The notes beneath the pieces were generated by a model. It was not told where the DNA came from. It saw only the letters and a program-made list of their open reading frames with translations, and did not search any database. 64,000 nucleotides of DNA, taken from contig NC_065877.1 of the NCBI RefSeq assembly GCF_933775445.1, positions 28,768,001 to 28,832,000 on the forward strand. Reading direction: 5' to 3'. Shown one piece after another: positions 23,393 through 36,211 of this stretch. Made by a program: the position numbers and the translations under genes. Origin of the DNA: Argentina anserina (Eukaryota > Streptophyta > Magnoliopsida > Rosales > Rosaceae). Position 1 is the stretch's first letter; every line of letters starts with the position of its first letter.

Positions 23393-24166
23393 ATGTGATA
23401 GGTAGTGTGATAGTTAGTGTGACAAGCCTGATAACAAGTGTGATAGGTAGTGTGGTTGGGGGTGTGACATCACATTAATGTCGATATTTGGATCGTACGA
23501 GTTGATTTGAGAAGTTCCAGATCACATAACAATAAACAAATGTTCGTTAGTTCTAGTAATTTTTTTTCTTCTTCTTCTTTTTCTAGACACAACAGTCACA
23601 TAAAATAGTGTAACAACCGATGTGACAACGAGTGTGACAGGGGGTGTGCTGGTTAGTGTGATAAAGTGTGACAGGTACTGTGACAGTGGGGTGGCAGTTA
23701 GTGTGATAGATAGTGTGACATGTAGTGTGACAACGGGTGTGACAGTGTGAAAGGTGATGTAATATGAGGTGTGACAGCGGGTGTGATATGTAGTGTGACA
23801 AGGTGTGTGATAGGTAATGTGACAGTTAGTGTGATAGGTATTGTGACAACGGGTGTGACCTGTGGTGTGACAGTGCGTGTGACATGTAGTGTGACAGCAT
23901 GTGTGTCAGCGGGTGTGACAGCGGGTGTGATAAGCAGAGTGACAACATGTGTGATAGGTAGTGTGATATGGGGTGTGACAGCGGATATGATAGGTAGTGT
24001 GACCGTGGGTGTGGCAGATAGTGTGACAAATAATGTGATAGGTAGTGTGATAATCAATGTGACATCATGTGTGACAATAGGTGTGACAGTAGGTGTAACA
24101 GTAAGTGTGATAGTGGGTGTGATAGGTAGTGTGACAGGAGGTGCGACAGTTAGTGTGATAGGTTGT
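23393..24166. repeat. 12-bp minisatellite, copy A left part
   Basis: Two blocks (about 23393-23470 and 23607-24166) of degenerate 12-mers with two recurring forms, TGTGACAGCGGG and TGTGATAGGTAG. Because 12 is a multiple of three, several frames on both strands stay open and give artefact proteins of V-T/V-I type. Confidence 0.92.
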
Positions 24167-27125
24167 ATCACGCCCCCAAATCTGAGACCACTATTATATG
24201 AAAATATGGTTCCCGAATTAGAGATGTGACCTTAAAACCAATAAAATTTCCTCAATAAAACTTATAGAAATATATGTCTAAATAATACTTTTATTAAGAA
24301 ACAAAATCAGAGTTATTTTACAATACATCGGATTTAGAAATACTAAAATTTAGCAAAGATACATGAGTCTCGCATTTATTGTCTTGAATTAATAATTGAA
24401 GAAAAAATATTATTTTATTTAGTAGATTCATCTCATTACCCAAACATCTACTCATTACCTGAAAATAAGATTGTGTAGCATCATGAGTAACACAGACCCA
24501 GTAAGTACATAATACATTCTTATAATAATTTGACTAATGAGAAATTCAAATATGAACTACCAAGTAAAATGTACCAAGAACCAGGTGTATTTGGTTACAC
24601 TAATTCTTACTTATGCATATAGATATACATATCAGCATCAATATATTCAATCAATTGTGTGAATTTTCAAGAAAACTGGTAATTAATCACAAAGTCACAT
24701 GTTAGGGTTCACTTTTACCCAAAACATGGATAAATCTCAGCATACCGAGGTCAACACCAAAGTATGTATACTCAAGGTCAATTCTCCTATGAGTATAATA
24801 ATGCACTATCTGTAAGGACTATGGTCCAAGGCTAACTCACAAAGCACAAAACAATTTTACCAGCAATTCACTTAAGCACGGGGTAGTACTAATCACCTGA
24901 CTTCACACCTCCAACTCAATAATGTCAATAGAATATCACAAAGTTTAGTAGTTAAGACAATATTTAAATACTTAAAATATATATATAATCTCACACCAAG
25001 ATATAAATACTTATTAATAACTCAATGTATGCATGAAATAAACAAGTTAATAAAATTGAAAGTAAATGTGCAAATAAAGTAAATGTACTTTAAATTAAAA
25101 GTAATTTGATAATATTAGTTAATAGTCAAAAGATTAGTAGTCATTTCTCTCATAATGAGGAAAGTCCTTGTCTAAAGTAACAATTGTCATTCCAATAATA
25201 GTGTCAAAGTCCGTCAACTTTCCATAACGATAACTCAATCAATAAACGTCCAAATTAGGCAAGTGATGAGTCTATGTTCAAGGATTTTCGTAAGGAATCC
25301 AATATGATAAGTCATACAGTCCAGTTCAAAGTCATTGAGTCCAAAAACGTTTAGACACAGTAGCAGTGCAAAAACCGATCATCAAGTTATCATATTAGAT
25401 ATCTACATATTCTACTCAATGTTCTAAAAATCGCCGCCTAGGCTCCCGGAGACCCATGTCTGCCGCGATTTTGTGCTAAACGGCGGTGTTAGGCGGCTGG
25501 CTGATTTTTGCCCGCCTAGGCGGCTGGGCGGATCTTGGGCGGCTAGGTTTTTTTTTTCTTTTAAGTTCTGGATTTTTGAGTTTGATTTGGATACATAAGA
25601 AGTACTTGAATGATATGGAGAAGAAGAATTTGATGAGCTCCAAGGATTAGGCTTGCAAGAATGCATTCCCGTTGTTTGAATTGTTTTTCTTATATTCCAA
25701 AGGGTTGGTGAATTGTGTTTCTTATTATTGATTTTCCTAAGTTCATTGTTGTTGAATTGTATTTATTTTTTTCCTAAGAGGCTAAGATCATTAGATCATT
25801 ATTATTGAACATTTCTAAGGATTAAGAACATATGTATTTTCAGTATTCTAGACATTATATATATTTTTACATTAATTTCATGCATTATATTCTTATTTTA
25901 ATTATATTTATATAATCATTTGTTATTAAAAATTCAAAATATATACAAAAATACAAATCCGATTAATCCTCTGGGCGCTGATTTTCAGTTGTCCGCCCGA
26001 TTAACGCTTAGCGTTTTTTATAACCTTGATTCTACTTATAACAAAAAAAATTCATTTCTTCTGAAACTTTCCATATTAAAATTGTGAGTGCTACAAAAGA
26101 TTTTTAGTGAGTTTATTAACTCTAACTTTGATTAGCCATAACTTCTTCATTTCTAAACATTTTTGAGTGATTCAAAAGCCTTAATTGAAGCAATTTTCAT
26201 GAGGAATTCAATGTTATTGTTACCGTAGACAAACACAGATGTTATAAAATATGAAAATATAATTCTTACCAAAACATGGTTTTTCCATTTGATCATTAGT
26301 TATGCACTATGATAAATCTTAAAAGGCAAAAGATTATAAGGATGTAAGATGTACTTACCTTGAAGTTTTAGGGGTGAAAGGAAGGTTTTGATGTGGATCC
26401 AAAGTTGGATTACTTTAGTAAAGAATAAACTGGTTTAAGAGAGAAAGAGTGAAGGCTATAATTTTAGCTTGAGAAACATTGAATGGTTGAGTTTTCTATA
26501 AACTAAGGGAACTCTAGACTTGCATGATTTCTGATTTTGAAGTGTGAAGAAAACTTGAGGTAGCTCACAACTATAAATAGGCCAAGAAGGAACACAAAAG
26601 ATCAATTCTCACCTACCATTCTGGTTTCACCTAATATTGAGTGATGTCCTAACTAGTTAGTGTGGTTGTTGGCAAAGAAAAAAAATAGTGTGATGGGGTA
26701 AAACATAAAAATAAATCAGCTAAGTTCAAAACATATTGACATAAGGATTATATATATATATATATAGATATAACAAACATATTTATATTTGTTATTCTAA
26801 AAAGTAAAGGAATTTAGTATATTCTTTTTATAAGGTTTTCAATATATTTGCACTATCTAATACTAATATAATGTACAAAATATAATACCATTAGTATTAG
26901 TCTTAAACTCGATTACAAAGTATCGAGTATACGCAACAATTTGAGCTAACGTATTCAAATCGTGGTCTAATACTACTTACAAAAAGAATTTTTCTATATT
27001 TGAAAGTATGTACCTTAACATAATTGGTTTCTAAAGAGAAATGATAGAAAGAAAATTGGAATTAATCCTGAGTTAATATAACCATAGAGTACTAAATAGT
27101 AAATACTAAATTTCGGGGTATTACA
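24167..27125 (-). mobile_element. Solo LTR (~3 kb), gypsy type, inserted in the minisatellite
   Basis: Minus orientation: starts TGTAATACCCCGAAATTT and ends GGGGGCGTGAT. The repeat GTTGT on both sides (24162-24166, 27126-27130) is the duplication: removing the LTR plus one GTTGT restores two 12-bp units exactly in register (TGTGATAGGTTG, TGTGACAGTGAG). If the end is instead ATACA the register breaks. Minus-strand features near the start are a TATA-like CTATTTATAG (26571-26580), a CT-rich leader and the donor CTTCAAG/GTAAGTAC. A segment reading CTTACTGGGTCTGTGTT resembles CTTACCGGGTTTGTGTT of the solo LTR at 9044, which suggests the same lineage. Confidence 0.85.
25417..26028. mobile_element. 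hAT-type MITE nested in the solo LTR
   Basis: 612 bp with inverted ends CAATGTTCTAAAAATCGC and, read inward, CAAGGTTATAAAAAACGC. A perfect 8-bp duplication ATTCTACT lies at 25409-25416 and 26029-26036. An 8-bp duplication with CA-starting inverted ends is the hAT signature. No transposase frame. Confidence 0.9.
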
Positions 27126-27256
27126 GTTGTGTGACAGTGAGTGTGATAGGTAGTGTGACATGGGTGTGACAGCAGGTGTGACATAAGGTGTGACAACGGG
27201 TGTGACATCACATGTGGCAGCGGGTGTAACAACATGTATGACAGCGGGTGTGACAT
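27126..27256. repeat. 12-bp minisatellite, copy A right part
   Basis: Continuation of the array after the solo LTR, about ten units, followed by the block starting GACATGCCGAGATGAAATGT, which also follows the array in copy B (37910). Confidence 0.9.
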
Positions 27257-27739
27257 GCCGAGATGAAATGTCTAAATATGCGAAATTATGTTCAAATTCA
27301 AAGGGGATTGGTATGAGTATGCTCATAATAAAGAGAATAACTAGATTTAGGGAACCTTGAGTTCCGGTTTCCCAGAATTGCTTAAAGCACTGCCATTGAA
27401 GGTTATTGCGCCTTGTACGGTTTAGGGTTCGGAGTGGGTATGGTATCAAATGCAAGAAGGGAGAGAGATCTTTCCAATGGTACCAACCACTCTCAAATCC
27501 ATTGTCGGACGACAAAGTTATGGCCAGAACTAAAAGAAGAATTAAAAAAATGAAGAAGAAATAACAAAACAGTTCAGAAATATTTTAAAAGTGACTATTT
27601 TTAATTTTGTTTTAACTTATTAACTATTTTCTAATTTCTAGTTAATTGAGATGACTTTTTATAAATGAAAAATAAATTGTGACTTTTTATAATTTAAGGT
27701 GGAAAATGATTTTTTTTTCCTAATTTGCCCAAATATAAT

Positions 27740-28771
27740 TCATATGGTTCCATTATTATCTTCTGCATGCCATTTTTTTTTTTAAGATAAACCCCAAGTC
27801 CAGCCAGAAATTAAGTTATTTAGGCTGATATATACCCTCTACAACTGGACCAGTTCAGGAAATTGTGGAAACATGGTGAAGTCATTGATGTAACATATGT
27901 TAAGGTTCACCACAACAGTTAAGATGATAAACAGGTAAGAGTCTCTGAAGTCTAGCTCGTGGGAGTAGGGGACACCAGCACTATGAATTATTCAATCCAA
28001 AACTCAAACCAAGACTCGACCAGGAAGTAATACAAAATGTGACGAGATTTAGATCCGAATATTCTTCTTTCAACATCTACCTACAAATATACAATTAACT
28101 GTGTAACTGCCTCGGTATTATTATACACACCTTGGATCTTGATCCAACTCTTTCTTACATCTCCTGTTTTGGTTCTATATGATCTAAATCATCCAATGAA
28201 TTCCACTAACCACCCTGAATGTCTCGTAATGCATGTTCAGGTTTGTTTTATCCGCTCCAATTCTTTAAGTTCTGTTCTCGTTTAAAAAATGCTACAATTA
28301 TTGGTGTGTCTGAAGAAACTAGTGAACAGTGTTGTGAAGAGACTGTAACTTTGTAAGCAGCTCATGAATACAAGATTGCATGCTTATAGGAGCAACTCAA
28401 AGTCATGCACCACAAGGGACAAGTTCAGTGAAATCATAAATAATCCTTCTTTTCAACCCAATTTGGAAAATGTGACAATATTACAAAGAATAGAGAAAAT
28501 TGTTCAGGAACATATCAAACTTGAAGAAATCACAATTGGTTGAAAACTTTGTCAATGAGTGTCATAAAAGATTCACCAGAACAGAGAAACTTCTGTTCAG
28601 GGGTTCTTGTATGTAACACAGATTGAGTATACATTATACAAACTAGCCTGTCCATCTTCTTAACCATAAAACTCGATCTGGATAAATATGTTACCTAAGA
28701 CCACCCTCTTTGAAGGCTTCAGTACATATGCCATGATGCCTTTTCCTTTTCTGGGTTTCTTCTAGCAGTCA
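27740..28771. other. 3' flank of the MSR-type gene
   Basis: No ORF recognised. The right part presumably contains the 3' UTR of the minus-strand gene. TTGGATCTTGATCCAACTC at about 28131 matches 22368-22390 with one difference. Confidence 0.45.
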
Positions 28772-31550
28772 CTAGCAAAAGCATGAATATGCCAAATGGT
28801 TCTTCTTTGATACATAATGCGTGATGAAACTGGCGGCAGATGCAGAAGAGCTGGAAATGTCAGCTGGCACAAGTATCTCAGTTTTGCTGGAAGCAATTCT
28901 CTTACCAGCTACATTTGCATAAAACAAGCCAGAGATGGCTGGTATGAATACATCACTCTGAGAACATATATAGTAGTCAATGATCTTTTCATATTCAGAA
29001 CCCTCTGAATCCAAAAACTTTGATTTTTTGTCTGCTGGGACAATGCCATCCTGCAACAGATAACAGAGGCATTTAATACATTGAGAACTTAAATATCAAT
29101 GTTATCGATTTATAGGAAGAGTATGAGCATTCCAAAAGAATAACCAGCAAGTACACCAAAGTTTAAAAGTTCATTTAGACAATTTTAAATTAATAGTCGA
29201 TAATTTACTAGTTATCCTCAACTGAGGTTAAAAGCTGGATACTCATGCGTATATAAATAAAAGAGCAGAAGAAGCTTGTACCTTTATATAAGTTTTAGGG
29301 AAGATATCTTTCAGATTATCAAGGCTGCTGTCCCATTTTGATTCAGTCACATAGATGGTGGTATCCTTACCAAATCCAATTTTCCTCAGAAATAAAGCAA
29401 CTTCTTGCGGATTGTAACAACTTTTTGTTCCACTTTCATCTCCTTGGCAACCATTCTGCTCCAACATCTCAACCCTCAAATCCACTGCTACAAATTGACC
29501 ATTTGTCTTGCGACTCAAAGTTCTCAGGCGCTCAACCGTTGAATCAACCACTTCGCTGATTTCTGGTTGCAACTCCAAAGTTCCGAACATTCCTAAACAA
29601 GCAACTGATTCACTAGCACTCTTTTTTTCTGTCTTCTTCATGTTTACTGAGGGAAAGTAAGTTGCCAGCCTTATATTGCCCTTGGATCTGTAAATTGGTT
29701 CCACATGTTCTACAATGTAATCTTCTGTAACCCGATTAGGGACCTTCACAGCAGCAAGATTCCTCGATGACAGTTTACCAGGTCGTTCTTTTGCTACTCT
29801 AACAACCCCGTCCAGGCTAAGAATAAACTTCTCAACATCATAAATCTCTTCAAAGTTCCTGAAGAAGAAAATCCGAATATGTTTTAGACTTCAATGGATA
29901 TGGTAGACAATCATATAGTTCATGGTGTTGTCCATTCATCAAGTTGACATATTAGTACCTTGCCTGCCATATTACACTGGCCAAAAGACTAACACAATGA
30001 AGACAAAAGCGGCACTCCTATTTTAAAACTAGAACTAGTCATACCAAATCAAGGTTTCAACTGACCATTTGCAACTAACCTTTCATCCCCTGGTTTGCTC
30101 CCTCTAATATCAGGAACTACAAGAGTTGCCCCCAGATACCTTGCCACTACAACCGCATCAGCAATCTAGAGAATACGAAGGAAAAGGTTAGCAACAGAAT
30201 AATGAATTTGTTACAAAGTTGATGGCTAATAGAAAAAAAAATTACAGAAAAATTCTTGGTAAACATATGCAACATCCATCAAGTAGCAATACTCATCTCC
30301 AATCACATTTACAATCATTTGACCGCATGAAAACGTAACCAAGTTCCTTTACATGTAAGACCAGCATGCAGAGGCTGCTACAGAAAAGATTTTTAAAAAG
30401 AAGCTCCAGAAAATAGGCAATGGTAGAGACACTTGTAACATGGTCCACTAATTGACAAAATGATGAATGATGAATTATTGCATCTTCTGAAATGAAATGA
30501 CTATTTAGGAAAATTTAGATCCAGTTAGGCCAACAACCATAAAGAACAGATAACTGGATCAACTAAATCAAATTATAATTACTTAAATTAAATACCTGTG
30601 AAACATGGTATTCAGGACCATTTGTTAATGAGAAAAGGACAAATCCCTCAGTCTGCTCCACATCATCTGCAGAAAGGTAAGAAGTAAGGATCTACAGAGA
30701 TCAAGAATACCAGATTCTGATAATTCTGATAAACATCACATAAAAAAATTGATCATTAAGCAACGTAAAGCAAACTTACCCAAACCTGGCTTAGACCAAC
30801 ATGGTTTTAGCTCTTGGCCATCATCACTTAAAGCCCCACCCTTCTTAACAAGGGAAAATAGACCCTCCTTTGAAATCTTGGCATTCTCCAAGGAAGAGCT
30901 GCCGTCTCCAGGAAATTTCTCCTACACAAAGCAAACCAGAAGAAAATGAATTGAAGAATCCAGTAACAAATGATCCAACTTATTAGCAACATATGAACTC
31001 ATAAATCCACACATATCCCATTAGAAGTCTAAATAAATCTTCAAGAATAACTATTTTAACACTCAACAAAGATAGTTTCATAACCATCAGATTTAATCGA
31101 CCAAAATCTTCTTCAACAAGTTGGAGAACTCAAGACTCTAAATCCATATTGTACTTCTATTGCTAACAAACAAAGAACGGAAATTGACACACAAGTAAAT
31201 ATTACTGAAATGGACTAAATCCAAACAGAGACTCTCAGCAATGGTTTTTGTCATGATTCAATCTCAGTCACAGAAAATCAGATAAATCCCATCAAATAAA
31301 ACAACTTAAATGAAACAAAAACATCAGACAGAGACAGAATGAGATAAAAGCAATGACATTTATGTGAAACTTCTGCAAAGAAACCAAGACAAAGTAGATC
31401 AGATACAACAGCAGTAACCAAACCATTGTAAGAGTACCAGAAACTCACTTCAGCATAATCAAAATTATCTCTTTTGATCATATGCCCAAGCATCACAAAC
31501 ATAGTCAATGTCAGTATCCCTGCCACTACCTGCCTCAAATCCACACCCAT
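28772..31550 (-). CDS. O-fucosyltransferase-like protein, mannan-synthesis-related (MSR) type
   Basis: Six exons on the minus strand, all with GT-AG borders: 31550-31449, 30921-30780, 30666-30596, 30165-30080, 29858-29282 and 29050-28772 (1257 nt, 418 aa). The N-terminus MGVDLRQVVAGILTLTMFVM is a signal anchor (about residues 5-25) typical of type II Golgi proteins, and I recognise it as the start of plant MSR proteins. These are putative glycosyltransferases of the O-fucosyltransferase superfamily that promote mannan synthesis with CSLA enzymes; their exact reaction is not settled. Exon 4 carries the early nucleotide-sugar-fold segment (DAVVVARYLGATLVVPDIRG). Exon 5 holds most of the lumenal domain, with FVAVDLRVEMLE. 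Exon 6 has the SQSDVFIPAISGLFYANVAG region. The length agrees with the family and no disruption was seen. Confidence 0.9.
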
Positions 31551-32040
31551 CTCTCTTTTTACTCACAAACCCAGATCTTACTCCACACTCTCACTCTACC
31601 CCAAGAGAGACAGAGAAAAAGAAGCAAGAAAGTGAGAGCCTTGAGAGATCAGGATTGAAGCCTAGTGGCTAGTAGTGAGGGAGCAGTACACAATGAATCA
31701 GTTGGGGGTTAAATAGTGGGAGGAGAGAGAGAGAGAGTATATATATTGTAATGGGTAGCTGAAATGGAAAGGTTGAAACAAGGGACAAACAGACATTTTG
31801 TGATGAAAGAGTGATGGATACAACACCGTTTGTTACTCCAAACAGAGTTATTATGATACCTTGTAACTTGTTGGGTGTTGTTCTTTCTTACTTACAGCAC
31901 CGACACTTTCCTACTCGATGGAGACGCCTTGCCTAAACCTCCCCCTGCTTGCAGCTCTCACGTACCTTCTTTGAGTTCTTTCTCTTCCTTTTTGTTTTTT
32001 GTTTTTTTGGTTTGGGGTGTGATTTGTATGGAGGAGAAAT
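31551..32040 (-). promoter_or_regulatory. 5' UTR and promoter region of MSR-type gene
   Basis: CT-rich leader on the minus strand (31551-31680), a TATA-like TATTTAA at 31709-31715 and a GA microsatellite at about 31721-31738. The last part is unassigned. It ends at the TAA duplication of the next element. Confidence 0.45.
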
Positions 32041-32043
32041 TAA

Positions 32044-33207
32044 GGGGGTGTATTATATATGGATTTAGTGGGAGTTTTAAAAAAATCTATGAAATGTAAA
32101 AGTCTAGGTGTATTCAATACATATTTTAATTATCCATACAAGTCTTGAATACACATTAGGATTTTTAAAAGTTATTATGGAATCTATGAAAGTTTATGAT
32201 ATTCAATCAAGACTTTTTAAAATGAATAGAAGTCTGTGGGTATTCAAAATATCATTCATACTTATGGAATTATAAACTCATGGAACCTCATGGACTTTGT
32301 GGTGTTAATTATACACAAAAATTATTTAGCCTCTAGACCAAATATTTCCATGGAATTTTCCATGAACTTTCTCATTGTATTTTGTTTTCTCCACCATTTT
32401 TATTTATTTTATTTTTGTTTAATCTTTACCAATTTTTTTCCTACAACCCGACATGTTTATTCAACATATGATTCCATGATTGTTTTCTTCTTCTTTATGT
32501 TATGTTCTTACATTGTATGTTTATACAAATTAAAACATCATTCTCATATGTGGACACATGCCCAATACTAACAATAAAAACAATGACGATGAAAAAAATA
32601 CGTAAGAAGAAAGGAAAATAATAATTATATCAATGTTTTATGAACACCGACTTTTTTAGCTTAAAACTTCAGAAATAATTTATTTACTTCCATTTCTTTA
32701 ATACCTATTGGTAGATATATTAAATTTGAAAAGTTTATTTTTTCTTATAAATAATCGAGATTCTCTAATTTATTTGTAAAAGATACATGTTATACAACCA
32801 ATAAATTTGCTTAGAACAAAAATTGTTCCATAGAAAAAATTTCTTACCATGCATTAAATCCTCGTTCAATAGCATCCACGAGGCCCAGAAAACCCATAAG
32901 GCAACCTAGATGCCTAAGGCACAGCCAGGAGTGAAATAAATTATCACAGAACCGTGAGCTTGTAGTTGAGAGACATGGTTTGCACATACATTATGAATAT
33001 TGAGAAATCTGTAGAAGTCAATCAATATGAATTATGTTGAATTCATGAATCAATAAAAGTCTGTAGAAATCAGCCAAAAGTCTGTAATTGAAATCAGTTA
33101 TTTTAACAATTCTATGAAAGTCTGTGTACTTTTTAAAGAGTCGGTGGACTTTTCAAAAAGGCAGTCAATTAAATAAGTCATCACAAATCTATATATAATA
33201 CACCCCC
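32044..33207. mobile_element. PIF/Harbinger-like non-autonomous element
   Basis: The ends GGGGGTGTATTATATATGGA and, read inward from the right, GGGGGTGTATTATATATAGA form a clear TIR that continues degenerately for about 100 bp. A TAA duplication flanks it on both sides (32041-32043, 33208-33210). TIRs starting with a G run and a 3-bp TAA/TTA target are typical of PIF/Harbinger. 1164 bp, no transposase. It carries many copies of AAAGTCTGTAGAA-like words. Confidence 0.9.
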
Positions 33208-33210
33208 TAA

Positions 33211-36200
33211 TTAAAAATGGTAAAGTGCCATGTTCTGGTGTATTTTTTAAGAAATCAGTCAATTTTTTGTACAGTAACATTACAAACTTTATACAAAACG
33301 TGAGAATGATCGAGTGAAAAATTATATATAAATTGTAAGAGGTGTATACCATCAATTACTATAGTTCAGATGACAAAATTTTCTGCTGTTAAATGAAGAT
33401 CTTGAACTATGTTGAATCTCAATTTAAAGTACTCTTATCTCACACATTCAAATGTGAATCTATTTAGCTACGAATAGAAATTACATGATTCATATGGATA
33501 GTATATTTATTAGTTGACTAAACTTTTTTGATTTCTACATGATAACTTAGTTGAATATGCCATATGGTACATTCGTCATAGAAATTTGAATCTAGAACTA
33601 AATATGGCAAAACCATTATTCGTACCAAACTAAATATACATATATTACTAGGGTTTTATAAGAGAGTTGCTATGTTGGTCGTCAGTCCCGGCCTAGTTTT
33701 CAGCCTTGTATTTTTCATAAGTATGTCGTAGTTGTATCTTTCATTATTCATTAACAGAATACATAAACCATGATTTGATAATCATTGATTATCTTTTACA
33801 AGTGATTCATGCCTTGGGTGTTATGTCAAAGAATATAAGGCTTTCTCCACTACTGTAATATACTATATGGCTTTGTCTTTAAGACTTTTGCCCAAATTGA
33901 GATTTCTTAATAATCTGAAGGATAGTGGAGTGGCCAACTCTGATGAGGACTTGCCATACCATCCGCCTCCGAAAGCGGATTGTGAGTCAACAAAGACATA
34001 CATGGTCGTTTGTTATTAACAAAATCAACATCATGTTTAGGGTAAACTTAATTGTTGCCGTAATATTCTTGTTAGCAGTCGGCAGTTAAGTGAAAGTGTC
34101 TTAATATCCCAAATAGACCTTAAGACAAGTTGATTAAGGAGATTGTAGTCTTGTAGATTTTCTGCAACCAATTTGCTCTGTATTGAGATTACAATAATCT
34201 GTTATGTCTAATGAACTCGTAGAATAATAGGGTGATTATCTAAAGTTATTATTTTTTTTTGACTAAGGGAGGTCTTAGTTTGAACTTTGAAACTTTGAAT
34301 TATCTAAACTATCAGTAATTATAGGAGCAACAATGCTCAGCTAATCCTTGTGTTAGTTCATTGGGTCAAATAGTAATGACACTTAACAGATGACCTAATT
34401 AAGATGGAGGGTGATTTCAACTTGTATTAGGCTGGCTTTAGATAAAATCTAGGACTTCCTATTTTTTGATTTGCAGAAATTTCAAAACACCAAGCCAATT
34501 AAGAATTAACCCCAAAATAATAAAAGCAATTTAATTTGGGTGATCATTTCACAGTTGGACAGTTAGGTTGGAATACCTCATCCTAGATTAGGCCATATAT
34601 TTTGATGGAAACAAATTTTTCGCACATCCCTACCGTACTCATCACATGTCCACCTCATAAATAAATGATAAGTAACCTTTATAAAAACTATAGTTATAAA
34701 TTTGTTGAGAAAAATGGCACTTGTCATTTTTTTTATGAGATGGCATGGGGTGGGCACAGTAAGGGTGAGCGACAAATTTACTTCCCATTTTGTTTGTATG
34801 TGGGTACAACTACATGTCATAAAAATGATAAAATTTGTCTTCAAAACGAAATATTAATGTTTTAATTCACTGATTTCATTTCCTTCAACATGTGCTGCAA
34901 TTTGCAATCAATCATCAATCTGCAATGGATTTCAAGTCTTTCTCTTTGTGAATGCATAAGCTAGTGTATGTATATTAATCGCAAGCTAGAAAAGACCATT
35001 ATTACATATCCTCCTATAAACCATTCGGTACACAAAGAGTTCATGGCAGTAGCAATTGATACATGGTTCCATGCTTGTAAACAAAATCTATAGACTACTA
35101 ATTTATTGTACAATATTACTATTTGGGCCTAAAATAATACTTCGGTATTATCTATTATTTAGGCTCGTGGACCGGTTATTTGGGGAAAATCTATCATAGA
35201 GCAAGATTACCTGCCGTATTGGAATAGATTTAGGGGACTAATGCTGTATAGAATCTGAGTTGAATAAGGAAGATGAATCCAAATCAACTAAGAGGTTCTC
35301 AAGACTTGATCCGCAAGAAAAAACAATTTGTGTTCTCTATATAAAGGGGTCGAATGTGCAGAATAACACACACTACGTCAAACAAACTATCGCGCAACCG
35401 CATAGTCAAATCTCCCCACGGAGTAAAAGTCCGATTAGCTTCGGCAACCAAGTCTCACATCGGAGCGGAGCTACCAAGATGTACGCATCGCGCTGCATGT
35501 AGCAAACAAGTCCGATTAACCTCGGCAACTAGAGTCAAGTCCATCGAGTCGCTAGCCTAGCTTCTAGCAAACACAAAAGTCTGCACTACTCAGCAATTTC
35601 CTACAGCGAGAAAGTCCTACTATCAACGACACATTATAAGCTCTACTTTTCCCCAAACGGTCTAAAGTAAGATCGGTCATCTACTTGAGGTGGAGTGAAA
35701 GGTACCTAGCAACTCCGGTTGTGTATAGGCCATTCGAACTTCAGCGGTTTATCAGCAACTGCGGAGCAATCGTTTGAGAAGAAGACAGAACGTAAGCGCA
35801 ATCATCGTCAAACAAAGCAAGAGTTGTACCTAACTCAAAGGTACTGGCACGCCAGAGAACGAAGGTTAGAACCATCTAGGGTTCGACACCGGGACTTGCT
35901 GATTGTTCTCTGAGGAAGATCTTTTTCCCAGCTCGAACAATTACTTAAACGGGTAAGAGCTCTAAATAATCGAATTCATTTAATTTAGTACAAGTATGTG
36001 TACATGAAGCTCATTTTTCTGAAACATAAATAAAATGCAGCTACATGTTTTATCCGGTGGAACAATACTCGATTTATTTTGTAACAATTTTAGTAAATGT
36101 CGATTCTAAACATGATCGAGAGTTATCAATTTGTAGTATTATAAGAGGAAATTTGATAGTTACAATTTAATATTAGTCAATTACATATATTCATGTATAT

Positions 36201-36211
36201 ATAGTTTTTTT
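33211..36211. other. Intergenic, no gene recognised
   Basis: AT-rich. Apart from the LTR-like stretch at about 35108-35945 I see no gene, RNA or clear repeat boundary. Confidence 0.45.
35108..35945 (+). repeat. Possible LTR fragment
   Basis: The stretch runs from TGTACAATATTAC through GGGCCTAAAAT, then a TATA box CTATATAAAGG near 35338, to a region ending GCTCGAACA. The layout (promoter, TATA, GC-richer leader) resembles a plant LTR. No second LTR or target duplication was found, and both boundaries are guesses. Confidence 0.35.

Larger units (their letters stand above)
22620..27730. mobile_element. Mutator-like element carrying a 12-bp minisatellite (copy A), with nested insertions
   Basis: The ends are loosely inverted (GGGCTTCTTATAAAAAAAAA versus GGGCAAATTAGGAAAAAAAA read inward) and flanked by AAATATCAA and AAATATAAT (7/9 match). 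The same left end, minisatellite, post-array block and right end occur in a second copy at 36212-38404, which confirms that it is a dispersed element. The interior has a GC-rich unique part (about 22750-23330), an array of GTGTGAYA-type repeats, and a conserved block after the array. A solo LTR (24167-27125) splits the array. Without insertions the element is about 2.1 kb. No transposase was seen. The Mutator assignment is tentative. Confidence 0.65.

Noticed and set aside
23057..23398. 113-codon ORF in the minisatellite-bearing element
   Set aside because: Not conserved as a frame in copy B and no domain.
23393..24166. CRISPR-like array
   Set aside because: Units are contiguous, degenerate and without unique spacers; plant nuclear context.
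24164..24166. Treating TGT at 24164 as the LTR terminus (TGTATCACG...)
   Set aside because: This end gives no TSD and breaks the 12-bp register; GTTGT as duplication fits both.
23583..24229. Long V-T/V-I repeat proteins on both strands (also 37739-37951)
   Set aside because: Artefacts of the 12-bp minisatellite, whose unit is a multiple of three; frames are open on both strands.
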